This document shows positions 1-6,255 of a stretch of 13,465 bases of DNA, one piece after another. The stretch is from RGIG1995 sp045658315 (GTDB lineage Bacteria > Bacillota > Clostridia > Oscillospirales > CAG-272), in the NCBI GenBank assembly GCA_045658315.1, contig JAZOUV010000038.1:1-13465 (forward strand), written 5' to 3'. The first letter of the stretch is position 1. Each line of letters opens with the position of its first letter. A program made the position numbers and the translations under genes. A model generated the notes under the pieces. The model was given only the letters and a program-made list of their open reading frames with translations. It ran no database searches and was not told the DNA's origin.

Positions 1-145
1 GAACTAAAGAATTACCACCGTCTGTATCAATTAATACAAATATTTCTTCAAAATCAATAATTTTACTTGGAGAACTATGTTCATTATTTGTCCAACCAAT
101 TTGGCTCAAAAAGGGAACTATATTATCATCAACTCCCTTAAAAAA
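1..145 (-). pseudogene. Out-of-frame continuation of the adjacent small membrane protein, cut by the window start
   Basis: On the minus strand the frame that includes codons 109-107 stays open from about 145 to the window edge and reads as credible protein, ending in IFVLIDTDGGNSLV. It has no good start or ribosome-binding site of its own. The preceding 118-270 gene runs straight into it: one extra T in the T6 run (plus-strand A6 at 140-145) would give SKLDFFKGVDDN and join the two frames. I therefore read it as the second half of one gene split by a single-base loss, either real or a sequencing error. The function is unknown. The end of the gene lies outside the window. Confidence 0.35.
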
Positions 146-270
146 TCCAATTTTGAAGGAAGCCAATTACTATATAATAGAACCACTGTTATTACAAATA
201 TTAATACATACACTCCGTATAAAATACACAACATTTTTAATTTGCTGTTATTTTTTGAATATTCGTCCAT
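118..270 (-). CDS. Small single-pass membrane protein, probably truncated by a frameshift
   Basis: A 50-residue product starting MDEYSKNNSK. One hydrophobic segment spans roughly residues 12-34 (MLCILYGVYVLIFVITVVLL), so it is likely a membrane protein with a short charged N-terminus. I chose the ATG at 270 because a GAGGG motif sits 7 bases upstream, overlapping the stop codon of the preceding 47-residue gene, which suggests translational coupling. The reading ends at a TAG just after a homopolymer run, and an adjacent frame continues plausibly to the window edge, so the natural protein is probably longer. No family is recognised. The gene is weakly supported beyond its start site and hydrophobic segment. 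Confidence 0.45.
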   Translation of the reverse strand: MDEYSKNNSKLKMLCILYGVYVLIFVITVVLLYSNWLPSKLDFLRELMII

Positions 271-280
271 TTTTTCACCC

Positions 281-424
281 TCAATCCTGTAGATATTCAA
301 AGACTTTTGATATTACCTCTGTCCTGTGTTGTTTTTTCCCGTGAAAGTGATTTAATGTTTCAATGCCTGCAACAGCCTCCCCATTTCCACCGTTCGTATC
401 AAAATTTACATAAATTTTTTCCAT
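281..424 (-). CDS. Small uncharacterised protein (47 aa), possibly a gene remnant
   Basis: Reads MEKIYVNFDTNGGNGEAVAG and ends VFEYLQD. It stops 10 bases before the ATG of the small membrane protein, whose ribosome-binding site overlaps this stop, so the two look co-translated. An in-frame ATG at 445 would add seven residues. Neither start has a convincing ribosome-binding site, and the frame is blocked by TGA a little further upstream, so it may be a fragment of a longer ancestor. The segment IYVNFDTNGGN resembles IFVLIDTDGGN encoded at the window edge in the neighbouring frame (7 of 11 residues identical by eye). No function is assigned. Confidence 0.4.
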   Translation of the reverse strand: MEKIYVNFDTNGGNGEAVAGIETLNHFHGKKQHRTEVISKVFEYLQD

Positions 425-470
425 TATTTTATTTCTATGTTGCATTTTGCTGTAAAAAATTTTTCTTCAA

Positions 471-508
471 AGGACTCCACAAAGATTAAGTAATCTCTGT
501 GGAATCCT
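471..508 (-). terminator. Hairpin downstream of the lipoprotein gene, probable terminator on the minus strand
   Basis: Seventeen-base arms (471-487 and 492-508) with a 4-base loop. Two positions form G-U pairs only in the minus-strand RNA and would be A-C mismatches in the plus-strand RNA, so the structure belongs to a minus-strand transcript. It lies about 100 bases after the lipoprotein stop. The tract that follows is only moderately T-rich (TTGAAGAAAAATTTTTT), so it may be an imperfect terminator or a leader structure for the small genes downstream. Confidence 0.55.
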
Positions 509-609
509 CTGATTTAGATTAATTCTTATTTGTCTATAAAGAATTCAAGAACTAGCCTGATTTCCCCCTGCAAAGAAAAGTGGATTCATCTATATATCTA
601 CATTTACCA

Positions 610-1347
610 TTAATTATTTTTGCTTAATTTTTCTAATGTATAAATATCATTAGACCATTCAAATTGTTCTAAATCAACACACTCAATATCGACACAGTTA
701 AAAACATTAACTGCAATTGTGTAGTCTTCCGTTATAAATCTACCATAATATACATTTTTTCTTTGAGGATAAGATTCGTCATATGCATTAAACATCATTC
801 CACTTGTTCCATCAAATACAAAAGTTTTACTGTCATTGTAATATTTATATTTGGAATAATCAAATGTTTTGGTTGTATTTTCACGAATAAATTGATATAT
901 TATTCCATCAACTACATATCTTGTCAATATTCTTTCTTCATCAGGTCTATAATTAACATACCCACTTTCCATTCTTGTTTCATCTCTTAAAACCGGAAAA
1001 CCTGTTGTTTCAAATACATTTTTCAATTTGACTACATCAGCTTTGCTTTTCAAGCCATTCATATCATAATCCCAATAATCATTGGAGCTTAAATATTTTT
1101 TTACCTCTTTTTCATCTTCATCAAGCAAATTTAAAATATTTAAAAGTTCACTTTCCGCCAAATTTATCATTACCTGTCGGGGAGGCTCTTCCACCAAAGC
1201 ATTGTTATATTTTTGATCTGCACTTTCATAATTTTGTACTGACTCAATAGAACTATCGGGTTCCCCATTTGTTTTTATTTGAAACGAACATGCGGTTAGG
1301 AAAACTAAAACGAATAAAAATGTTATAGCATTAAGTAATTTTTTCAT
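610..1347 (-). CDS. Uncharacterised lipoprotein
   Basis: 245 residues. Lys2 and Lys3 are followed by a hydrophobic stretch and a lipobox FLTAC with the lipidated cysteine at residue 20, so the mature protein should be anchored to the outer face of the membrane. The rest is acidic and polar, with many Tyr, Asp and Asn residues. I recognise no catalytic motif and no family. The start is firm: AGGAGG at 1356-1361 sits 8 bases upstream and lies within the last codons and stop of the metalloprotease gene, implying translational coupling. G+C is low (about 30% in a hand-counted 60-base sample at 721-780). Being paired with a protease whose gene overlaps an RHS-like fragment, it could be a protective or immunity partner, but that is only inference from position. 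Confidence 0.8.
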   Translation of the reverse strand: MKKLLNAITFLFVLVFLTACSFQIKTNGEPDSSIESVQNYESADQKYNNALVEEPPRQVMINLAESELLNILNLLDEDEKEVKKYLSSNDYWDYDMNGLKSKADVVKLKNVFETTGFPVLRDETRMESGYVNYRPDEERILTRYVVDGIIYQFIRENTTKTFDYSKYKYYNDSKTFVFDGTSGMMFNAYDESYPQRKNVYYGRFITEDYTIAVNVFNCVDIECVDLEQFEWSNDIYTLEKLSKNN

Positions 1348-1351
1348 ATAA

Positions 1352-2152
1352 TTATCCTCCTATCATATGGTGATCTAATAAATGAACTCTTATTTTTTCA
1401 AGACATTCATCACAATAAATTGTTGATTCGCTCCTCTCGCGAACATCAAATCTATATGACATCATACAATCAGGTCGTATACGCCCTGCACACTCATCAC
1501 AAAACTCATTTGAACAATACTCGTTTCCATCTTTTTTTCCGTAACAATAATGATCAGGGAGAGAAAGTTGGTGAGACAATTCATGCATATAACTAAAAGA
1601 ATATTCTTTTATAATATCATTATTAGACAGATTAATGTACAATTGGTCAGTATCACTCCAATATGTAGTAGCATAAGGTGTTATTATTATACTGTAATTT
1701 GCAGAAACTGAATTGGAACGCGATTTATCATTATCTAAATATCCAGTCCACAACGCAACAACCTTGGTTGCGTTTCCCGGCCCCTTTGTATCTATCAATC
1801 TATCACGTAAACTGGTGGTAGTTTTACAGCTATTGTTTGTGTGGGATATACAGGGAGCACTTAACGTATTTAATGTCATATCACCATAGTTTCTATAGAC
1901 ACATATATCCCCTGAAGATGCAATTTTAGTATTAGTATTTATTAAGTCTAAATTAAAAATGTTTTTAAATTTTTGAACTACTATATCCTGTGCAGTGTAG
2001 TAACAATTAAATGATGAGCTATACCGCGACTCAAATGCATGATCATAATAATTATCTACATATAATGTCGGTTTTACTATCCTCCACATATGATACTCAT
2101 CTGTATTTGTGGCAGAAGGATATACACTTGTGCTACTGCCGGTTAAGCTCAT
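1352..2152 (-). CDS. Zinc metalloprotease of metzincin type (snapalysin-like motif), without its own signal peptide
   Basis: 266 residues from the ATG at 2152. HELSHQLSLPDH (residues 190-201) fits HExxHxxxxxD: His190, His194 and Asp200 as zinc ligands and Glu191 as catalytic base. Cys-Met-Met-Ser-Tyr at 229-233 fits a metzincin Met-turn. The LPDHY run resembles the snapalysin (M7) signature, but the usual Gly in the helix is Ser197. The C-terminus is Cys-rich with two CDEC motifs (218-221 and 247-250), perhaps structural zinc or disulfides. Substrate unknown. No secretion signal is visible, and the first 20 bases overlap the end of the RHS-like fragment in another frame. Its N-terminus is therefore uncertain: either it was once fused to an exported leader, or it lost its signal peptide through rearrangement. 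The lipoprotein gene follows immediately. Confidence 0.7.
   Translation of the reverse strand: MSLTGSSTSVYPSATNTDEYHMWRIVKPTLYVDNYYDHAFESRYSSSFNCYYTAQDIVVQKFKNIFNLDLINTNTKIASSGDICVYRNYGDMTLNTLSAPCISHTNNSCKTTTSLRDRLIDTKGPGNATKVVALWTGYLDNDKSRSNSVSANYSIIITPYATTYWSDTDQLYINLSNNDIIKEYSFSYMHELSHQLSLPDHYCYGKKDGNEYCSNEFCDECAGRIRPDCMMSYRFDVRERSESTIYCDECLEKIRVHLLDHHMIGG
1356..1361 (-). promoter_or_regulatory. Ribosome-binding site of the lipoprotein gene, embedded in the metalloprotease 3' end
   Basis: Minus-strand AGGAGG, 8 bases before the ATG at 1347. It is formed by the Gly-Gly-stop codons of the upstream protease, so ribosomes finishing the protease would uncover or reuse it. It fixes the start of the lipoprotein. 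Confidence 0.8.
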
Positions 2153-2870
2153 CCATCGTCATCATAGCATTACCATTTTTGTCAACCAGCTCCACTCTGC
2201 CAAACTCGTTTACTACAGGTGCAAGTCCGTCCGTATTTATTATCATACTATATGACTTAAAACCGTTGTATGAGTCGAGAACTATTTCCTCGTTTATCCT
2301 TCCCGGTGTCATTATATAACGAAGCGTCGTGCCTTCCCCAAATGCACCTGCATATTCTACATTTGACTGAGCAAATGACACCGACTGTATTTGGTCGCAA
2401 TTATAGCTTTGTATAGCCGCGTTTGCAGAAATTACCGTTGTGTTTTCTTCAAGCTTTGCTGTTTTCGCAAGTTTAAGCTGTTCAACTTCCTTTTTTGCTT
2501 CTTGCTTAATGTCAAACACTTCTTCGATTGTATGCTTTGAGTTGTTTTTTATTTTATCTTTTTTGGCTTTTGTAATTTCTTTATTTGTCTTCAAAGCCGC
2601 CTTTGACTCTTTTGAAAGCTTTACCTTTTCGATTCCGTTACCGTTTTCGGTTTCTGCTTCCACTGTCCAGCTTATCTTGTATTTGCCTGTCTCAAGCTTA
2701 ACAAGCTTTGCGGAATTTGTATTATTCGCAAATTTGACTTTAATATCCTCGTCTATGGGAGTAATTTCCCCCTCTTCGTCTGTTACGTCATATTCTATAT
2801 CCACCTATTCACCGTTCACCTGTTCGTGTACAGCATGAGGGTATGATACGCTTATTCTGCACATCTTCAT
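2133..2870 (-). pseudogene. Decayed N-terminal fragment of an RHS/WapA-like cell-wall protein
   Basis: One frame from the ATG at 2870 reads through VSYPHAVHEQVNGE, meets TAG at 2807-2805, then continues VDIEYDVTDEEG and on to MDELNRQ and a stop at 2133. The pattern (SYP-AVH, then a GEW-VDI-like segment, KFANN, LVKLETGKYKISWTVE, later YIMTPGRINEEIVLD and INTDGLAPVV) matches from memory the region before the repeats in clostridial RHS/wall-associated proteins. There a Trp normally stands where the TAG is, so TGG to TAG is the simplest explanation. Without readthrough, translation could restart at GTG 2804 and give a 223-residue product. That stretch has a Lys/Glu-rich, probably helical middle (about residues 60-115). 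Signal peptide, upstream domains and YD repeats are all missing. Homology should be confirmed by search. Confidence 0.7.
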
Positions 2871-2917
2871 CTATAACCATCGGAAACACCTTCTTTCTGT
2901 ATTTTATCTTCAGGTAT

Positions 2918-2946
2918 ATTTTACCATATTATCGCTTATCATTCAA
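2918..2946 (-). promoter_or_regulatory. Possible sigma-A promoter upstream of the RHS-like fragment
   Basis: Minus-strand TTGAAT (2941-2946), a 17-base spacer and TAAAAT (2918-2923). An AAGGTG ribosome-binding site (2887-2892) lies 6 bases before an ATG at 2880, but that ATG is out of frame with the fragment and reaches a stop within about 25 codons. The leader may be a relic of the original gene or the result of a deletion. If active, it would transcribe the fragment, the metalloprotease and the lipoprotein together. Confidence 0.4.
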
Positions 2947-3043
2947 TCTTTTTTGTGAATATCCAACAACAAAATTCACTCTTATTTTTTATAAAGGTTG
3001 CACAAAAATATGCTCCTAAAAAAAATGTCAAATATAATAAAAC

Positions 3044-3090
3044 AAACAACGTATGGACTGTTTTTTTCAATAACAGTCCATACGTTGTTT
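3044..3090 (-). terminator. Terminator of the proB-proA-nth operon
   Basis: Perfect 18-base inverted repeat (3044-3061 and 3073-3090) with an 11-base loop, starting 16 bases after the nth stop. In the minus-strand reading it is followed by GTTTTATTATATTTG. This T-rich but interrupted tail fits a Rho-independent terminator. The plus-strand reading has no T tract. Confidence 0.75.
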
Positions 3091-3106
3091 ATGTGTAAAA
3101 TTAATG

Positions 3107-3769
3107 TTATTTTAAGATATTTGCACTCTTTTTAATACAGCACAAGTCTGCCATAAAACATTCGTCGCATTTAGGAGAACGTGCAGAGCACACTTCTCTG
3201 CCGAACTGAACTATCCTGTGGCAAAAATCCGATTGTTCTTCCTCGGGAAGATACTTTTTCAATGCCATTTCAACCTTTACGGGATTTTTTTCACCCTCAC
3301 CCGTAAAACCGAGCCTGCCCGATATGCGTATACAGTGCGTGTCCGCAACAACCGCAGGTTTACCGTATATATCTCCTATAATAAGGTTAGCTATCTTTCT
3401 TCCCACACCCGGCAATTCAAGCAAATCTTCCATATTATCGGGAACACGGCCGTCAAACTTCTCAACAAGCATCTGACAGCTTTGCTTTATATCTTTCGCT
3501 TTCATTCGGTATAGACCGCACGGCTTTACTATATCTTCAAGAAGTGTTATATCGCTTTCCGCCATAGCTTCAAGGGTAGGAAAAGCCTCAAAAAGAGGAA
3601 CTGCAACGATATTCACACGCTTATCCGTACATTGTGCCGACAGCCTTGCAAGGACAAGCAATTTCCAAGGCTCACCCTGATATTCAAGAGCACACTCCGA
3701 CGAATAATGCTCCTTCAATCTGTTCGCAACCTCAACAGCTTTTATTTTCAGCCTTTTATCTTTTGTCAT
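3107..3769 (-). CDS. nth: Endonuclease III (DNA glycosylase/AP lyase)
   Basis: 220 residues, normal length for the family. Base-excision repair enzyme that removes oxidised pyrimidines and cleaves the abasic strand. The helix-hairpin-helix is LPGVGRK (119-125), with the catalytic Lys at 125. The catalytic Asp is in VADTH (Asp143). Four cysteines, 194, 201, 204 and 210, have the C-x6-C-x2-C-x5-C spacing of the 4Fe-4S cluster. The LSAQCTD segment (43-49) is also typical. The start overlaps the proA stop as ATGA, so the gene is the translationally coupled third member of the proline operon and is followed by a strong terminator. All key residues are present. A specialised role is not suggested by anything in the sequence. 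Confidence 0.96.
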   Translation of the reverse strand: MTKDKRLKIKAVEVANRLKEHYSSECALEYQGEPWKLLVLARLSAQCTDKRVNIVAVPLFEAFPTLEAMAESDITLLEDIVKPCGLYRMKAKDIKQSCQMLVEKFDGRVPDNMEDLLELPGVGRKIANLIIGDIYGKPAVVADTHCIRISGRLGFTGEGEKNPVKVEMALKKYLPEEEQSDFCHRIVQFGREVCSARSPKCDECFMADLCCIKKSANILK

Positions 3770-5028
3770 CTTATCTGACCGTTACCCGAAATAAGATATT
3801 TCACCGTAGTCAACGCTTCAAGCCCCATAGGACCTCTTGCGTGAAGCTTTTGAGTGGAAATACCTATTTCGGCGCCGAAGCCAAACTCGTTACCGTCGGT
3901 AAATCTTGTCGATGCATTTACGTATACCGCCGCCGCATCAACCGTCTTTTTAAAATATTCGGCGTTTGTTATATCGTTAGTAATAATAGCCTCACTGTGC
4001 TTTGTGTTGTACTTATTAATATGTGCCACAGCTTCTTCGACACCGTCAACAACCTTTACGGCAACGATATAATCGTCATATTCCGTCTCGTAGTCCTCTT
4101 CTGTCGCAGCCTTAGCATCGGCAAGAATTTTTCTCGTCTTCTCGCAGCCTCTTATTTCAAGCTCAAACTGCCTTGAAACGTCGGCAAACTTAGGCAAAAA
4201 CTCTTCTGCAACAGACGAATGCACAAGCAAAGTTTCAATAGCGTTACAAACAGACGGTCTTTGGTTCTTCGCATTTGAAGCGACCTTGACAGCCATATCG
4301 ATATCGGCAGCACAGTCTACATACAGATGGCAGTTGCCCGCCCCCGTCTCAATAACGGGCATTGCGGCATTTTCGACGACGTTCTTTATAAGTCCCTTGC
4401 CGCCTCTGGGTATAAGCACGTCGATATACTCACGCATACTCATAAGAACCGACGCTCCCTCGCGGGAAGTGTTGTCAACAAGTGCCAAAGCGTCGGGAGA
4501 AATGCCCTCTTCTTCCATAGCTTTTTTCATAAGAGAAACAAAAATTCTGTTTGTATTAATAGCCTCTTTACCGCCGCGAAGCACTACCGCGTTACCCGTC
4601 TTTATACAAAGTGCCGCCGCGTCAACGGTTACGTTGGGACGTGCTTCAAAAATAATCGCAACAACACCAAGCGGAACTCTTACTCTTTTTATTTCGATAC
4701 CGTTGGGACGTGTCCATACGTCGCCGCCGCCGAGAACGTCTTTAAGACCGACAAGCTCAAGCAAAGCGTCGCTTATCCCCTTAATTCTGCTTTCATTAAG
4801 GGTAAGTCTGTCCACCATAGTGGGAATAACACCATTCTTTTCCGCATTTGCAACGTCAATTGCATTTGCTTCAAGAATCACGTCTTTATTATCGAGAAGC
4901 TTTTGTGCAATACGCGAAAGAACGTTATTTCTTTGGGGGAGCGAACTATTGGCAATAGAACTTTCCGCCGCCTTAACGGATTTGCACAGTTGCTCGATAT
5001 AATCGTAAATTTCTTTTGTAAATTCCAT
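3766..5028 (-). CDS. proA: Gamma-glutamyl phosphate reductase (glutamate-5-semialdehyde dehydrogenase)
   Basis: 420 residues from the ATG at 5028, chosen over an upstream in-frame start at 5061 because GAGGAAA lies just before it and this gives the family's usual length. NADPH-dependent second step of proline synthesis: it reduces glutamyl 5-phosphate to glutamate semialdehyde in the cytoplasm. The active-site cysteine is Cys261 in QRPSVCNAIETLLVH. Other hallmarks are RVPLGVVAIIFEARPNVTVD, VVLRGGKEA, LIPRGG and, near the C-terminus, FGFGAEIGISTQKLHARGPMGLE (shown here only as a position guide; the core is AEIGISTQKLHARGPMGL). It begins 13 bases after proB and overlaps nth by 4 bases, so the operon is compact and probably coupled. 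Confidence 0.97.
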   Translation of the reverse strand: MEFTKEIYDYIEQLCKSVKAAESSIANSSLPQRNNVLSRIAQKLLDNKDVILEANAIDVANAEKNGVIPTMVDRLTLNESRIKGISDALLELVGLKDVLGGGDVWTRPNGIEIKRVRVPLGVVAIIFEARPNVTVDAAALCIKTGNAVVLRGGKEAINTNRIFVSLMKKAMEEEGISPDALALVDNTSREGASVLMSMREYIDVLIPRGGKGLIKNVVENAAMPVIETGAGNCHLYVDCAADIDMAVKVASNAKNQRPSVCNAIETLLVHSSVAEEFLPKFADVSRQFELEIRGCEKTRKILADAKAATEEDYETEYDDYIVAVKVVDGVEEAVAHINKYNTKHSEAIITNDITNAEYFKKTVDAAAVYVNASTRFTDGNEFGFGAEIGISTQKLHARGPMGLEALTTVKYLISGNGQIR

Positions 5029-5041
5029 AATATTTCCTCTT

Positions 5042-5836
5042 TTATTTTGTAAAAGGTTCAAAATAAGAACCGTGCTGAATACCAGAATTTAACATATCGT
5101 AAAGTATAGAGAAGTCTTCTCCGCTTACTATCATCATAGGAATTCCGTTTCCACATGCTATTTCAGCCGCGTGAAGCTTGGAAGTCATTCCCCCCGTACC
5201 TCTTGCAGAACCGGCACCGTCGGCACAAGCATAAAGAGCCTCGTCCACCTTAGGAATTCTTTTAAGCAATTTTGCATTGGGATTTGTTCTGGGGTCACTG
5301 TCGTAGAAACCGTCGGTATCACTCATATTTATAAGAAGGTCTGCCTCTGCAAGAACTGCAACGTATGCCGAAAGGGTATCGTTATCACCAAATTTTATCT
5401 CATCAAAAGCAACGGTATCATTTTCATTTACTATCGGAATACAACCCATTTTCAAAAGTGTCGCAAACGTATTTTCGGCATTAGTTCTCGGAATCTCGTT
5501 GGTAACAGTATCTCTGGTCAAAAGTATCTGAGCGACCGTATGTCCGTAATCAGCAAAAAACCTTTCGTAAATCATCATAAGAACACCCTGCCCAACAGCC
5601 GCCAAAGCCTGTTTTTCCTCGACTGAAGAGGGACGGCGTTCAAGATTCAATTTGCCTATTCCCGCACTTACAGCACCGGACGAAACGAGAACAACCTCTC
5701 TGCCCGTATTTTTCAAGTCGCTGAGAACTCGGCACATTTTTTCAATTCTCTGCAAATTAAGCTTGCCGTTTTCATACGTGAGTGTAGAAGAACCCACCTT
5801 AACTACAATTCTTTTTGCATTCTGTACTCTTTCCAT
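5042..5836 (-). CDS. proB: Glutamate 5-kinase, short form without PUA domain
   Basis: 264 residues. Phosphorylates glutamate with ATP, the first and usually feedback-controlled step of proline synthesis, feeding the unstable product to ProA encoded next. Amino-acid kinase fold: VVKVGSS at 11-17 (phosphate-binding Lys13), LVSSGAVSAG, IPIVNENDTV, the FGDNDTLSA loop, and GTGGMTSKL near residue 215. The protein ends after the kinase domain. The C-terminal PUA domain of the about 367-residue E. coli enzyme is absent, as in several Bacillota. The ribosome-binding site is weak (AGAAAG), but the promoter upstream is good. Confidence 0.96.
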   Translation of the reverse strand: MERVQNAKRIVVKVGSSTLTYENGKLNLQRIEKMCRVLSDLKNTGREVVLVSSGAVSAGIGKLNLERRPSSVEEKQALAAVGQGVLMMIYERFFADYGHTVAQILLTRDTVTNEIPRTNAENTFATLLKMGCIPIVNENDTVAFDEIKFGDNDTLSAYVAVLAEADLLINMSDTDGFYDSDPRTNPNAKLLKRIPKVDEALYACADGAGSARGTGGMTSKLHAAEIACGNGIPMMIVSGEDFSILYDMLNSGIQHGSYFEPFTK

Positions 5837-5910
5837 AATCTATAATTTCTTTCTGTATAAAATTTTTTCAAAAAACCCTTTTAATCTAACGAAAAATATA
5901 TTATAATAGT

Positions 5911-5939
5911 ATTATATTATAATTTCTTATAATTTTCAA
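5911..5939 (-). promoter_or_regulatory. proB: Sigma-A promoter of the proB-proA-nth operon
   Basis: Minus-strand TTGAAA (5934-5939), a 17-base spacer and a perfect TATAAT (5911-5916), placing the transcript start about 70 bases before proB. It lies in the very AT-rich 151-base region between the divergent proB and zapA genes. I found no equally good promoter for zapA there, although several TATAAT-like boxes occur on the plus strand. Confidence 0.7.
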
Positions 5940-5987
5940 GTAGGTTTCGTATTATTTTACCACAATAAAAAGCAGGAGAACATAGAA

Positions 5988-6242
5988 ATGAAAGAAAAAA
6001 TAACATTGGTTGTATCGGGAATCAGAATAAACATCGTTACGGAAAATGACCCCGCGTATGTAAGAAATCTCGGCAGGCTTCTCGAAAACAGAGTGAGCGA
6101 CCTTGTAATCTCTTCATCAAGCCGCCAAAAAAACGAAGCTCTTTTACTTTGTGCTCTCGACTATCTTGACGAAAGAAACAAGCTGGCTAAGGAAAACGAA
6201 GAACTGAAAGCCGAAATAGAGAGACTAAAAAAAGACAAATAA
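5988..6242 (+). CDS. zapA: Cell division protein ZapA
   Basis: 84 residues, usual family size. Cytoplasmic FtsZ-binding protein that bundles FtsZ filaments and stabilises the division ring. The N-terminus (MKEKITLVVSGIRINIVTEND) carries the ZapA pattern of a short beta region for a G-x-x-(I/Y) segment followed by the PAYVRNLGRLLE helix. The C-terminal half, about residues 52-84, is a Lys/Glu/Leu-rich coiled coil suited to dimerisation. AGGAGA lies 8 bases before the ATG. It is the first gene of the plus-strand division and elongation run, and DUF4321 follows after 13 bases with its ribosome-binding site overlapping the zapA stop. Confidence 0.85.
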   Translation: MKEKITLVVSGIRINIVTENDPAYVRNLGRLLENRVSDLVISSSSRQKNEALLLCALDYLDERNKLAKENEELKAEIERLKKDK

Positions 6243-6255
6243 GGAGAAAACAACA

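Noticed and set aside
118..300. Start of the small membrane protein at the TTG at 300
   Set aside because: That start lies within the preceding gene without a ribosome-binding site, whereas ATG 270 has GAGGG at good spacing.
2805..2807. Reassignment of TAG as a sense codon in this organism
   Set aside because: Other genes here end at their expected lengths with standard stops and none needs TAG readthrough; a single in-frame TAG in a fragment already missing its ends fits decay.
2440..2838. Plus-strand open frame opposite the RHS-like fragment
   Set aside because: A Ser/Phe-rich shadow of a Lys/Glu-rich minus-strand sequence, without start signals.
4286..5002. Long plus-strand open frame opposite proA
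   Set aside because: The Ser/Thr/Pro-rich product is the shadow of the proA codon bias, with no ribosome-binding site. proA is unambiguous on the other strand.
5837..5987. Clear promoter for zapA, or a T-box or other riboswitch before proB
   Set aside because: Several TATAAT-like boxes on the plus strand lack a -35 partner at proper spacing, and the proB leader of about 70 bases is too short and unstructured for a T-box.
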